A stretch of DNA of 9,880 nt from the NCBI GenBank assembly GCA_024274855.1, contig JAJSAJ010000070.1:1-9880 (forward strand). Direction: 5' to 3'. This stretch comes from Planctomycetota bacterium (GTDB lineage: Bacteria; Planctomycetota; Planctomycetia; Pirellulales; Pirellulaceae). Below are positions 1 to 6,975 of this stretch, piece by piece; the first letter of the stretch is position 1; each line of letters starts with the position of its first letter. The notes under the pieces were generated by a model. That model did not search any database. It was not told the DNA's origin and worked only from the letters and a program-made list of their open reading frames with translations. The position numbers were made by a program, and so were the translations under genes.

Positions 1-1563
1 CGTGCCCGAGAAAACATCGAGAATTGCCTGGAGTTTGCGTGCTGCGGCAGCCGGATCATGCGCGGCTAGACGGGTCGCTTCGAGATAAGCCCGTTGGATG
101 GGACTCAGCGATTTGTCGCGACTTCGGAGACGGGCTCGACGCTCGTACTGTTTTTGAAGTCGATAAAGCCGGAGATCCTCGCGAAATGCCCGGACTTCGT
201 CACCTCGTTCGTCGCTCGGATACCGAATTAAGAACTCGTCCATCTGGTCTTCGACGGACGTCAGCGCGCGTGGTTCATGCTCTTCAGCGACCGTGGTGAT
301 TTTTTGGTAGAGCTGATCGGCTGTGGGGGGACGGGTCACGTACCATAATCCGGCAACGATAATGACGCCGCCAAGGACGACTGGAGCAAGCTTGTGCCAT
401 AGCGGCGTCGACTCGTCCGATACGATCGGCTGCGTAGCCTGCTTTCTTGCTTCTTCGTCAAATGTCGTAAAATGGCTTTCTCGGCTGAGCGGTGCCGCCG
501 TCGAGGGTTCGGAGATGGCGTCGGGGCCGAACGCGGCCGACATGGCCACGGTTGGGCGGCGGTGACGTTGGGCCGAATCGTCGTCCGGCACGATCTGGCT
601 GGCCAATGTCCGATCGGTGGCCGTCGAGTCCGAGTCCGATGGAAGGTTCTCGTCAAAGTCGTCAGCCAAACGATACTCGTTATCCTCCAGGGGATCCGGT
701 TCCGCGTCTACCCGGGTCTCAAAGGAAAGGGCATACTCCATGGCCTTCAGTCGGTTGGCGACTGCCAAGGCGGTGGCGATACGACGTTGAGGGTCCTTCT
801 CAAGCAGCTGGGAGATAATCAGATCAAATTCCTCGGGAACATCAGACACCAGGCGGCGCACAGGAACCGGTTCTTCGTGCTTTAACTTGTGCATCACGTC
901 ACCGACGCTTCGCGATACAAATGGCGGATGGCCGGCCAGCAATGCGTAAAGAACGCTGCCAAGACTGTAAAGATCGGTGCGCGCCGTAACGCCTAGTGCC
1001 TCCGCCTGTTCAGGCGCCATGTAGTCAACCGTTCCCAGAACGCCTCCTGCTATCGTGATGCCACTCATGCCATATAGTTTGGCGATACCGAAGTCCAGAA
1101 GTTTGACATGTTCGTCCTCGGTATACAGAAGATTGGCCGGTTTCAAGTCGCGGTGGATAACGCCACGATCGTGTGCATGCTTGAGTGCCTGACAAATCTC
1201 GATACCAATCCTCGTAACTTCACGCCAATTGAAGCGACGTCCTGATCGCAACTCGTCCTGGAAAGTCCGTCCCTCAACGTACTCCATCGCGTAGAATAAC
1301 TGGCCGTCCTGCTCGCCAAACCCGAGCAGCTGGACGATGTTCGGATGTTTGAGTTTCTTGAGCGTTTCGACTTCCGTCGCGAACCGGTCCCGAAAACTCG
1401 AGTTGCCGCTGAGCGTGGGTGCCAGTACTTTTACGGCCGCTCGCTGTTGGTTTCGTTCGTCGACCGCAAGGTAGACGCTCCCCATCCCGCCGCTGCCGAT
1501 CAGACGTTCGATGATATAGGGTCCGAGCCGCTCAAAACCTGGTTGATTCACAATCGGATTCAC
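1..1563 (-). CDS. PknB-type transmembrane Ser/Thr protein kinase, 3' end outside window
   Basis: The frame is open for 521 codons from GTG at 1563 to the window edge, so the C-terminus is missing. It phosphorylates Ser/Thr residues on unknown partners. All kinase landmarks are present: glycine loop GSGGMGSVY (23-31), ATP-binding Lys45, helix-C Glu64, catalytic HRDLKPAN (137-144, Asp139), DFG (157-159) and APE (183-185), so it should be active. The kinase domain ends near residue 275. An acidic, Ser/Asp-rich linker (about 282-390) follows, then one membrane span (about 392-409, LAPVVLGGVIIVAGLWYV). The rest, on the far side of the membrane, is charged and probably helical (about 415-521), with no domain I recognise. 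GGAGG at 1574-1578 lies 10 bases before the chosen GTG; a second in-frame GTG is at 1551. The gene begins 223 bases after dnaE2 ends and is probably a separate unit; I see no convincing promoter in that gap. Partner and signal are unknown. Confidence 0.95.
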   Translation of the reverse strand, partial: MNPIVNQPGFERLGPYIIERLIGSGGMGSVYLAVDERNQQRAAVKVLAPTLSGNSSFRDRFATEVETLKKLKHPNIVQLLGFGEQDGQLFYAMEYVEGRTFQDELRSGRRFNWREVTRIGIEICQALKHAHDRGVIHRDLKPANLLYTEDEHVKLLDFGIAKLYGMSGITIAGGVLGTVDYMAPEQAEALGVTARTDLYSLGSVLYALLAGHPPFVSRSVGDVMHKLKHEEPVPVRRLVSDVPEEFDLIISQLLEKDPQRRIATALAVANRLKAMEYALSFETRVDAEPDPLEDNEYRLADDFDENLPSDSDSTATDRTLASQIVPDDDSAQRHRRPTVAMSAAFGPDAISEPSTAAPLSRESHFTTFDEEARKQATQPIVSDESTPLWHKLAPVVLGGVIIVAGLWYVTRPPTADQLYQKITTVAEEHEPRALTSVEDQMDEFLIRYPSDERGDEVRAFREDLRLYRLQKQYERRARLRSRDKSLSPIQRAYLEATRLAAHDPAAAARKLQAILDVFSGT

Positions 1564-1569
1564 AATCGG
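1546..1569 (-). repeat. 12-bp perfect tandem duplication across the kinase start codon
   Basis: Two adjacent identical copies (1546-1557 and 1558-1569; plus-strand unit ATTCACAATCGG) duplicate the GTG start and the following codons of the kinase. The result is two in-frame GTGs, at 1563 and 1551. Only the first is well spaced from the GGAGG at 1574-1578. Because 12 is a multiple of three, the frame is preserved. Confidence 0.85.
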
Positions 1570-2320
1570 TTGTCCTCCGTTTCACGGTCGAGCAGTTCCG
1601 GCTGAAACGCCGTGCCGATCTCGTGACAAATGCCGAGCGATTAACGAGAACTCGCTATTCGGGTTCGAACGGACACCACTTGTGAAGAGTCCCGAGGTCA
1701 AGGAGACAGATGGGTAAGCCTGTGATGCCACAACACCACTACCATACCATAGGTTTGCAAGTCGCGCCCATCCAGCAAAGTCGGGATCAGCGGAAATCTC
1801 TTGCTTGGAGATGCGGTATAGCCAAGCTGGCGGAAAGATCCTCAATCCGCTTCGCGACAACATGGATGATGCGATCCTTGGATTCGAGACGTCCCTTGAC
1901 TAGCCAGGCAGGTGCACGTCGAGCAATCGTATAGTGGCGTTGCCAAACAGCCATGTGCACGATCAGGTTGATCGTGCCTGTTTCATCTTCAAGTGTAACA
2001 AATGTAATCCCTTTTGCCGTACTTGGCCGTTGACGCAATAAAACCAATCCTGCTACACTGACCAAGCGGCCATTTTGGAAATGGAGAAGCTGTTCGGCTG
2101 TTACCAGATTCATGTGCTCCAGTTGTTTGCGATGCAATGCGAGCGGATGGGATTTTAGTGATAGCCGAGTGCTCTGATAGTCTGCCAAAACTTCCTCTTC
2201 CTCCGGCATTACCGGCAGTGTGACCTCGGGGTGGTCGTCGTTGGGCAATGGATCGAAGAGTGGTTGCGGTTTGCTAGTTCCGCCTTGCTTTAAGACATCC
2301 CAGATCGCCTCACGCCGGTT

Positions 2321-2323
2321 CTA
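2321..2323 (-). other. Second in-frame amber codon in dnaE2 (codon 918)
   Basis: The minus-strand reading is AAG TCG TTG GAC TAG AAC CGG CGT GAG GCG, that is KSLD-stop-NRREA. The family pattern LA-ADAF-SLGLDRR-ALW suggests Leu (TTG) or a similar residue here, again one base from TAG. The frame then stays open through the OB-fold to the TGA at 1787-1789. Confidence 0.9.
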
Positions 2324-2788
2324 GTCCAACGATTTGAACACGTCCGCTTTGGCCAACAGCAACAGGTCTGCTCGTCCGAGCAATGTGCGTTGTGCAAAAT
2401 CATGGATGCTCTGGAACGGCCCATCCTGGCATCTGGCCCGTTCGATTGCCATAACAGTGTTGTGAGAGAGTGACTTGATCATTCGAAGACCAAGTCGCAG
2501 AGCAACAGGCTGACCATGCTTTTCCGGATCGATCGGTTCGAGTCTGCTGTTCCACTCACTGAAATTGACGTCGATTGGGTGAACTGGAACACCATGTCGT
2601 TGGGCATCCTGGACTAGTTGGGCTGGTTGGTAAAATCCCATGGGCTGGCTGTTTAGCAAAGCGGCTACGAATGCGGCCGGATAATGGTGTTTGAGCCAAG
2701 CGGAAACGTAGACCAACAACGCGAAACTGGCGGCGTGCGATTCGGGGAAACCGTATTCGCCAAATCCGCGTATTTGCTGAAACACCTG

Positions 2789-2791
2789 CTA
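2789..2791 (-). other. First in-frame amber codon in dnaE2 (codon 762)
   Basis: The minus-strand reading is CAC GAC TTT GCC TAG CAG GTG TTT CAG CAA, that is HDFA-stop-QVFQQ. Other DnaE2 proteins, from memory, usually have Glu here (FAEQ-F type), so GAG to TAG or CAG to TAG would be a single-base change. Conserved family sequence continues in the same frame straight after the stop. Confidence 0.9.
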
Positions 2792-5131
2792 GGCAAAGTC
2801 GTGCGACAGGCCGTGTGCTTGCATGCCGGTGAGCAGCTTGTCACGAAATCGTTCGATGACACCCGCACGACGCCATGCGCCCATTGCGCGACGTAATTGG
2901 TCCGCTTCACCGGGCGTGAATCCAGCAGCCACGACCGCTAATCGCATCGCTTGCTCTTGAAAAATCGGAATGCCCAACGTCTTATGCAGGACAGACCGAA
3001 TAGACTGGTTGGGATAGGTGACCGGTTGCTTTCCGGCGCGGCGTTTTAAATAGGGATGAACCATCTGGCCTTGAATGGGGCCAGGACGCACAATCGCCAC
3101 TTCGATCACCAAGTCATAATAACATCGGGGTTTCAGACGTGGCAGCATACTCATCTGAGCTCTGCTCTCAATCTGGAATACACCCATCGTGTCAGCTCGG
3201 CAAATCATGTCGTACACGTCAGAATCTTCGGCCGGCACCGTAGCCAGCGTTAACGTGCGATTGTAGTGGCTACGTACAAAGTCGAAACATCGGTGAATGG
3301 CCGTTAACATCCCGAGTGCCAGGCAATCAATCTTCAGAATTCCCAAAGTGTCCAGATCATCCTTGTCCCATTGGATGACCGTCCGGTCGACCATTGCGGC
3401 ATTTTCGATTGGAACCAATTCGCATAAAGGGCCCTGAGTGATAACCATGCCACCCACATGTTGCGACAAGTGACGCGGGAATCCGATCAACTGGTTGACC
3501 AGAAGTATCAGACGTTGTCCCAAATGGCTGTCTGGATCAATGGCCACATCGCGGCACCGTTCCGCCAAATTGGGTTCGTGTGTGCAGCCTTCCACATGCT
3601 TGGCCAATGCATCAACACGGTCGGGCGAAAGCCCCAGTGCCTTACCGACATCGCGAATTGCCGACCGACTGCGGTAGGTGATTACCTCGGCAGTCAAGGC
3701 AGCCCGATGACGTCCATATTTGTTGTATAAATATTGTAAAACCTCCTCACGCCGCTCATGCTCGAAATCGACATCAATGTCAGGCGCTTCGTCACGTTCG
3801 CGACTGATAAACCGTTCAAACAGCAAGTCGATTCGAACCGGATCGACCGAGGTGATACCGAGGCAATAGCAGACGGCCGAATTAGCGGCGGATCCGCGTC
3901 CCTGGCACAGTATACCCCGGTGACGTGCAAATCGAACCAGATCCCATACCGTAAGAAAATAGGATTCGTATCGCAGTTGTTCGATCAGTTCCAGTTCGTG
4001 GTTGAGCAAGCGACGCACCTTGTCTGGAATCCCCGCCGGGTATCTTTTGTGTGCGCCTTTCCAAGCCAGTTGTTGCAAGTGTTGTAAAGGAGTCAGACCT
4101 TCTGGAGCCAGACACTCGGGATACTCGTACCGGAGTTCATCCAAAGAAAAAGAACAGCGGTCCGCGATCTCCAGGGTCCGTTGCAACAAGCAAGGTGTCT
4201 GAGCGAACAGGTGTTGGATGTCGTCCAGATGTCGTAAATGCCGCTCGGCATTTGGAAGTCGCCATGGGCCGATTCTGGAAACGGTTGTGTTAAGCCGAAT
4301 TGCGGTCAATACATCGTGTAGCGGTAGACGGCATGGAGCGTGGTAATGAACGTCTCCCGCCGCGACGACCGGAATGTGGTATTGCTGGCCAATTTGAATC
4401 ATTTTTTCCAAACACCAAGCGTCATCTGAACCACGGTGCAGTGCAGCCAAAAGATATGCTCGGTCCTCGAATACTTCACGAAATCGTCGCATGAAGTTGT
4501 CCACGTGCGGTGGCCGTAGATTCGGCCCGATGGTTGCCGCCGCGGAATCACTCGAGGATCGGGCAAGACTGGTCGCCAGATTGAGTGATTCTCGGTCACC
4601 AGAGGAGCCATTGACATTGGCATTCAGAGTGTCCTGTAAGCGGCCCTTCTGGATTGGCTGATGGTGATAGGTGATGACCCCGGCCAATAATCCCGTTGCG
4701 TGTTCGGCAATATCATTCCAGACTAGTTTGCATTTCCCTTTGTCTGCTCGCAGACGCCCCTTGGTCAGCAGGCGTGTCAGCCGCCCGTATGCCGCTCGAT
4801 CAGATGCCCAAAGCAGAATCGGAGGGCTATCGATAGGGGTGATTTCGGCACCAACGATCAGTTTTACATTGTGTTGTTTTGCGGCTTGGTGGGCGCGTAC
4901 AATTCCGGCCAGGCTGTTGCGGTCGGTAACGGCTAATGCCTGGTAGCCCAGTTGTCCGGCCCGTTCGACCAACTCATCCGCGTGCGAAGCCACTTCAAGA
5001 AACGAATAGTTGGTTTTGCAATGCAATTCGGCATACCGGCAAGAGACTGGTGTGTGATGTGTTGTTGTCGCCATGAAATCATTGCCGTGAAATGGTGGGA
5101 ATAGAGCTTGCATTGAGGGCGCCATCTATTC

Positions 5132-5158
5132 AATGCGATGTGCTTAGTGAATCGCATT
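5132..5158 (-). promoter_or_regulatory. Perfect 8-bp inverted repeat just upstream of dnaE2
   Basis: AATGCGAT (5132-5139) and ATCGCATT (5151-5158) are exact complements around an 11-base spacer. They lie 7 bases upstream of the alternative dnaE2 ATG at 5125, in the 101-base gap after the DUF1284-like gene. The repeat could be an operator or an mRNA hairpin covering the translation start. There is no U-run, so an intrinsic terminator is unlikely. The role is inferred from position only. Confidence 0.4.
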
Positions 5159-5226
5159 CAGGCGTGCCGACGCTCGGCGCGAAGCGGTGCGGCGCGAGGA
5201 GTGAGATGTAGCGAGCGTGAGACGTA

Positions 5227-5712
5227 CTACATGCTGGACCTACCTTGCTGAGCCGCATCATGTAAGAATCGCGTGACGCCTTTGGCTAGTTCGTCTTGCC
5301 GTGTACGTAGACGGTCGACCGGCAATTCACGGTAGATGTCCTGGATGTTGTCAACGCAAGGGAGCAGGCGTTCACAGAATGCGAATGCCGTGATGCAATC
5401 GCCCTGTTTCAATTCAAGCCGCTCGCACCACCGTCGGTCGATCAGAAGGTTCCATGCCTGCTTGGACGATGGAGCGGTCGGCCGAAAGGATGTATCGATT
5501 GTGTCGTCGCATGCCCCGTTCCGGTTGTGGCAGCATGGCGAGCAAATAGCATCCGGCCCGAGTTCGATACATAACTCGACGTAAGGGGCGGCGAGTACTG
5601 TCTGTGCAACCGTATGCAACGCATGGCCATAAGGATGCGGTGTAAAGTTGAGCGTTCTGTTGCCGACCGAGCGGATAATGTCGACAAAATGATGCGGTTT
5701 GATGATGAGCAT
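5227..5712 (-). CDS. DUF1284-like Cys/His-rich protein, companion of the mutasome genes
   Basis: This encodes 161 residues from ATG at 5712, with AAGGA ending 9 bases upstream. The longer in-frame start at 5790 has no such site and lies inside the repeat block at 5751-5886. The N-terminus has a KPHHF motif (His7, His8) and further histidines at 26, 30 and 33. A GPDAICSPC segment (52-60) is followed by Cys61 and Cys68 (CHNRNGACDD), a plausible metal-binding or iron-sulfur cluster site. The layout, an HH motif then GPD-IC-PC---G-C, resembles DUF1284 (PF06935). The second half (about 84-150) is soluble and probably helical, with NLLIDRRWCERLELKQGD. There is no signal peptide or membrane segment. 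It ends 101 bases before the longer dnaE2 start, so the two genes are probably co-transcribed. The function is unknown; a role in lesion bypass is inferred from position only. The stop codon is TAG. Confidence 0.8.
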   Translation of the reverse strand: MLIIKPHHFVDIIRSVGNRTLNFTPHPYGHALHTVAQTVLAAPYVELCIELGPDAICSPCCHNRNGACDDTIDTSFRPTAPSSKQAWNLLIDRRWCERLELKQGDCITAFAFCERLLPCVDNIQDIYRELPVDRLRTRQDELAKGVTRFLHDAAQQGRSSM

Positions 5713-5742
5713 ATTTCGAGGTCCTTGTTTTCTACTTGCTGG

Positions 5743-5894
5743 AAACCAATGTAACCGTTCACGGAATGTAGGCGGCCGGTTCGCTTCCAAGGGGTCAGAC
5801 CCATTTTCGGCGACAAGATGCGTTCGCGTAAAGAAACGCTTTCTCCGCCGAAAATTGCGTCAGACCCCAGCGACGTGAACGGCTACAAGCCAAT
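5743..5894. mobile_element. MITE-like element A (body 5751-5886) with its 8-bp target duplication
   Basis: The left end, GTAACCGTTCACGG (5751-5764), is an inverted match to the right end at 5873-5886 (GTAGCCGTTCACGT when reverse-complemented; 12/14). Immediately outside are AAACCAAT (5743-5750) and AAGCCAAT (5887-5894), a 7/8 direct repeat as expected for an aged target duplication. The 136-bp body has no gene. Element B has the same ends. Ends starting GTA(A) plus 8-bp duplications are typical of the IS66 family, as I recall it, so this may be an IS66-derived non-autonomous element. It sits 30 bases upstream of the DUF1284-like start codon and may separate that gene from its former promoter. 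Confidence 0.72.
5791..5868. repeat. Nested inverted repeat inside element A (GGGGTCAGACCC type)
   Basis: The left arm (5791-5812, beginning GGGGTCAGACCC and ending ATTTTCGGCG) pairs with the right arm (5846-5868, beginning CGCCGAAAAT and ending CAGACCCC), with a few mismatches over about 22 bp and a 33-base loop. From memory, GGGGTC(T/A)GACCCC palindromes are frequent REP/MITE ends in several phyla, often near REP-associated tyrosine transposases. I could not verify that here. It may be a second element nested in element A. Confidence 0.65.
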
Positions 5895-6140
5895 TTCGTA
5901 ACTGTTTAGCCGTCCGGCAGCCACCGAGGTTCAGGACTTGTCTACCTTTAAACAACTTCTGAATCGAGCACGACCAGAACATGAGGAAGAGAAAAATGAA
6001 ACACTCATCGTCACGAATTCCCACTAATCAGAAATGGGGAAAAGCTGCAAGTTCAGCGCCGAGCGTGACAGACTGGCGTGCTCAGAACGCTCGCTTGAGT
6101 CTTCGATCTGGATTAGTGAAGATAAGTGGTGATTAGTGTT
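5895..6140. repeat. 246-base intergenic stretch with GATTAGTG repeats
   Basis: GATTAGTG occurs at 6111-6118 and 6131-6138, and its complement CACTAATC at 6022-6029. The 9-bp pair CACTAATCA (6022-6030) and TGATTAGTG (6130-6138) is perfect, with arms about 100 bases apart, just past the stop of the four-helix-bundle gene at 6141. It could form a weak long-range stem. I see nothing recognisable in 5895-6020. Confidence 0.55.
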
Positions 6141-6524
6141 CTACTCGTCGTTCCGTTCAATCGAACACTTGCTATTCGGTTGAAGTGTCCCGAAAAATGC
6201 ATCCAGCAAACGTTGGACATCCGCAATTCGTCGCGTCAATTCGCTTGTGTAAACAGCCGGCAAATAATGCAATCGATCGGCCAGCAACACTTGGACTTCC
6301 AGACGTCGCAATAAACACTGCACTTGGGTTAAGGCGAGCAAGAAGTCGGACGTCGGCTGCATGGGACTTGCGGCGATTCGGCATGGAATATCGAGAGCCG
6401 TTTGACGCAACTGAGAGCTTAATCCGTTTCGCTCCACGTCGGGAAGCCGGCAAGTGCGCCGATAAATGGACTCTGCCAAATCACAAGCCTTTTGCCAAAG
6501 CAAGAAGTTTCGATACGTATCCAT
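6141..6524 (-). CDS. Four-helix-bundle protein, S23 / 23S rRNA intervening-sequence family
   Basis: This encodes 127 residues from ATG at 6524, with GGTGA 8 bases upstream. An in-frame GTG at 6536 would add four residues. The N-terminus YRNFLLWQKACDLAESIYRRTCRLPDVERNGLSSQLRQTALDIP (residues 4-47) matches the usual pattern of this family (Y-dL-vWqkA-dLa--iY--t---P--E--gL-sQLRrAa-siP). The rest forms two more amphipathic helices (about 60-86 and 92-115). The conserved IAEG-R segment after helix 2 is changed to IAASPMQ, so it may be drifting. Family members form oligomeric bundles and were first found inside 23S rRNA intervening sequences; Avd of diversity-generating retroelements has the same fold. 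No rRNA or reverse transcriptase is nearby. Its biological role is unknown. The gene is hemmed in by repeats on both sides, and an element inserted in its ribosome-binding region may have reduced expression. The stop codon is TAG. Confidence 0.85.
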   Translation of the reverse strand: MDTYRNFLLWQKACDLAESIYRRTCRLPDVERNGLSSQLRQTALDIPCRIAASPMQPTSDFLLALTQVQCLLRRLEVQVLLADRLHYLPAVYTSELTRRIADVQRLLDAFFGTLQPNSKCSIERNDE

Positions 6525-6529
6525 GGTGT

Positions 6530-6791
6530 GATTCACCGTAGTCGTTCACGGGGTTTTCGTCTGCCATCGCGTTGGCACCGGAGTTTTCCCCGATTGTCCA
6601 CACGCCCGATTTATCATTAGTCATCTGATATTACTCATTTATCATCGAGAGAGGCAGCGCAGCGGAGCCATACTCTTTCCTCTGACCACCAACAAATGAC
6701 AAATGACAAATGATAGATGATAGATGATAGATGATAGATAATAGATAAATGACCCTCCACGCACTCTCGCCGTGAACGGTTACGATTCACC
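6530..6791. mobile_element. MITE-like element B (body 6538-6783) with perfect 8-bp target duplication
   Basis: The ends are GTAGTCGTTCACGG (6538-6551) and the inverted GTAACCGTTCACGG (6770-6783, read as CCGTGAACGGTTAC on plus); they match at 12 of 14 positions. GATTCACC is repeated exactly outside both ends (6530-6537 and 6784-6791). The 246-bp body contains no gene but holds low-complexity heptamer repeats. Ends and duplication length match element A. Removing the element and one duplication joins GGGAG to GGTGA ahead of the four-helix-bundle ATG, so the insertion appears to have split that gene's ribosome-binding site. IS66 derivation is inferred from the GTA(A) ends and 8-bp duplications. 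Confidence 0.8.
6610..6752. repeat. Heptamer tandem repeats with a facing degenerate copy, inside element B
   Basis: From 6693 there are three CAAATGA, three TAGATGA and two TAGATAA units in direct succession (to 6748), then ATGA. A degenerate inverted version (TTATCATTAGTCATC and TTTATCATCG, 6611-6646) faces it across a GC-richer 45-base spacer. Together they could fold into an imperfect, AT-rich hairpin. Stops in the repeats make coding unlikely. Such arrays are prone to length change. Confidence 0.8.
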
Positions 6792-6817
6792 CTCCCTTCT
6801 CATTGTGGTCCTTCTGC

Positions 6818-6834
6818 AACCGTCTTGCACGGTT
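6818..6834 (-). other. Small hairpin downstream of imuB
   Basis: AACCGTCTTGCACGGTT on plus has perfect 6-bp arms (AACCGT/ACGGTT) and a 5-base loop. On the imuB transcript it directly follows the larger stem at 6835-6904. There is no U-run, so it is not a standard intrinsic terminator; it could protect the imuB mRNA end. Confidence 0.5.
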
Positions 6835-6904
6835 GGTGAAGAAGTCTAGGGGGCAAAGGGCCGGTTGTTGGCATTGGCGTTTTAGCCAGCGAGACTTCTT
6901 CACC
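6835..6904 (-). repeat. 13-bp perfect inverted repeat downstream of imuB
   Basis: GGTGAAGAAGTCT (6835-6847) and AGACTTCTTCACC (6892-6904) are exact complements around 44 bases. A small internal stem (TGGC-GTTTTA-GCCA) lies within the loop. It begins 71 bases after the imuB stop. No direct repeats flank it, so it does not look like another insertion. It may be a structured 3' untranslated region or a dispersed genomic palindrome. The gap 6792-6975 holds nothing else I recognise. Confidence 0.6.
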
Positions 6905-6975
6905 CATGGGCAAGCCCACGGGGCCGTGACCAGACAATGTGCCGCAATCGGATCGTGTGTTACCCGTTTGACCAT

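Larger units (their letters stand above)
1787..5074 (-). pseudogene. dnaE2: Error-prone DNA polymerase DnaE2 (ImuC), interrupted by two in-frame TAG codons
   Basis: This is the C-family translesion polymerase that works with ImuA and ImuB at damaged DNA. The N-terminus is a PHP domain (YAELHCKTNYSFLE at 14-27). The palm has PDIDVDF with Asp434/Asp436, and KID with Asp583 as the likely third catalytic Asp. Other family motifs are GRGSAANS (392-399) and GFPRHLSQHVGG (531-542). After the first stop, GFGEYGFPESHAASFALLVY follows. The C-terminal OB-fold (VAGLVLLRQRPSTAKG, FVTLEDETG) and final SRDFH-like ARDFR are intact. TAG occurs at codons 762 and 918; the true stop is TGA at codon 1096, giving a normal family length of about 1095. 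No frameshift, TAA or TGA interrupts the frame. Residues about 150-190 look like a low-complexity insert. I prefer the start at 5074, near the conserved YAELHCKTN; an in-frame ATG at 5125 adds 17 residues, and neither has a clear Shine-Dalgarno. Stopping at 761 removes the end of the fingers, the HhH region and the OB-fold, so that product is probably inactive. Confidence 0.88.

Noticed and set aside
472..885. Plus-strand open frame antisense to the kinase
   Set aside because: The minus-strand frame has every kinase motif; the plus-strand peptide is arginine- and glycine-rich shadow sequence without family features.
1660..1680. GGGTTCGAAC resembles a tRNA T-arm
   Set aside because: The flanking bases do not form the T stem (the G53 position faces G), and there is no acceptor, D or anticodon arm around it.
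2246..2785. dnaE2 read as three separate genes restarting after each TAG
   Set aside because: The pieces are consecutive parts of one DnaE2 domain plan. Restart codons (GTG at 2785, TTG at 2248) have no ribosome-binding sites, and the third piece would lack the residues between 2320 and 2249.
5996..6136. Plus-strand 46-codon ORF (starts MKHSSSRIPT) with AGGA 8 bases upstream
   Set aside because: It is short, matches no family I know, and ends inside the GATTAGTG repeats; chance is sufficient to explain it.
6693..6748. CRISPR-like array
   Set aside because: The units are 7 bp and contiguous, with no spacers and no cas genes; this is a microsatellite-type tandem repeat.
6141..6783. Diversity-generating retroelement, because the four-helix-bundle protein shares the Avd fold
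   Set aside because: There is no reverse transcriptase, and no template/variable repeat pair with adenine-specific differences anywhere in the window.
6787..6975. 62-codon open frame continuing in frame after the imuB TAG
   Set aside because: ImuB already ends in its typical LHGEFG tail. The extension has no recognisable domain and runs through the palindromic region, so TAG at 6976 is taken as a genuine stop.
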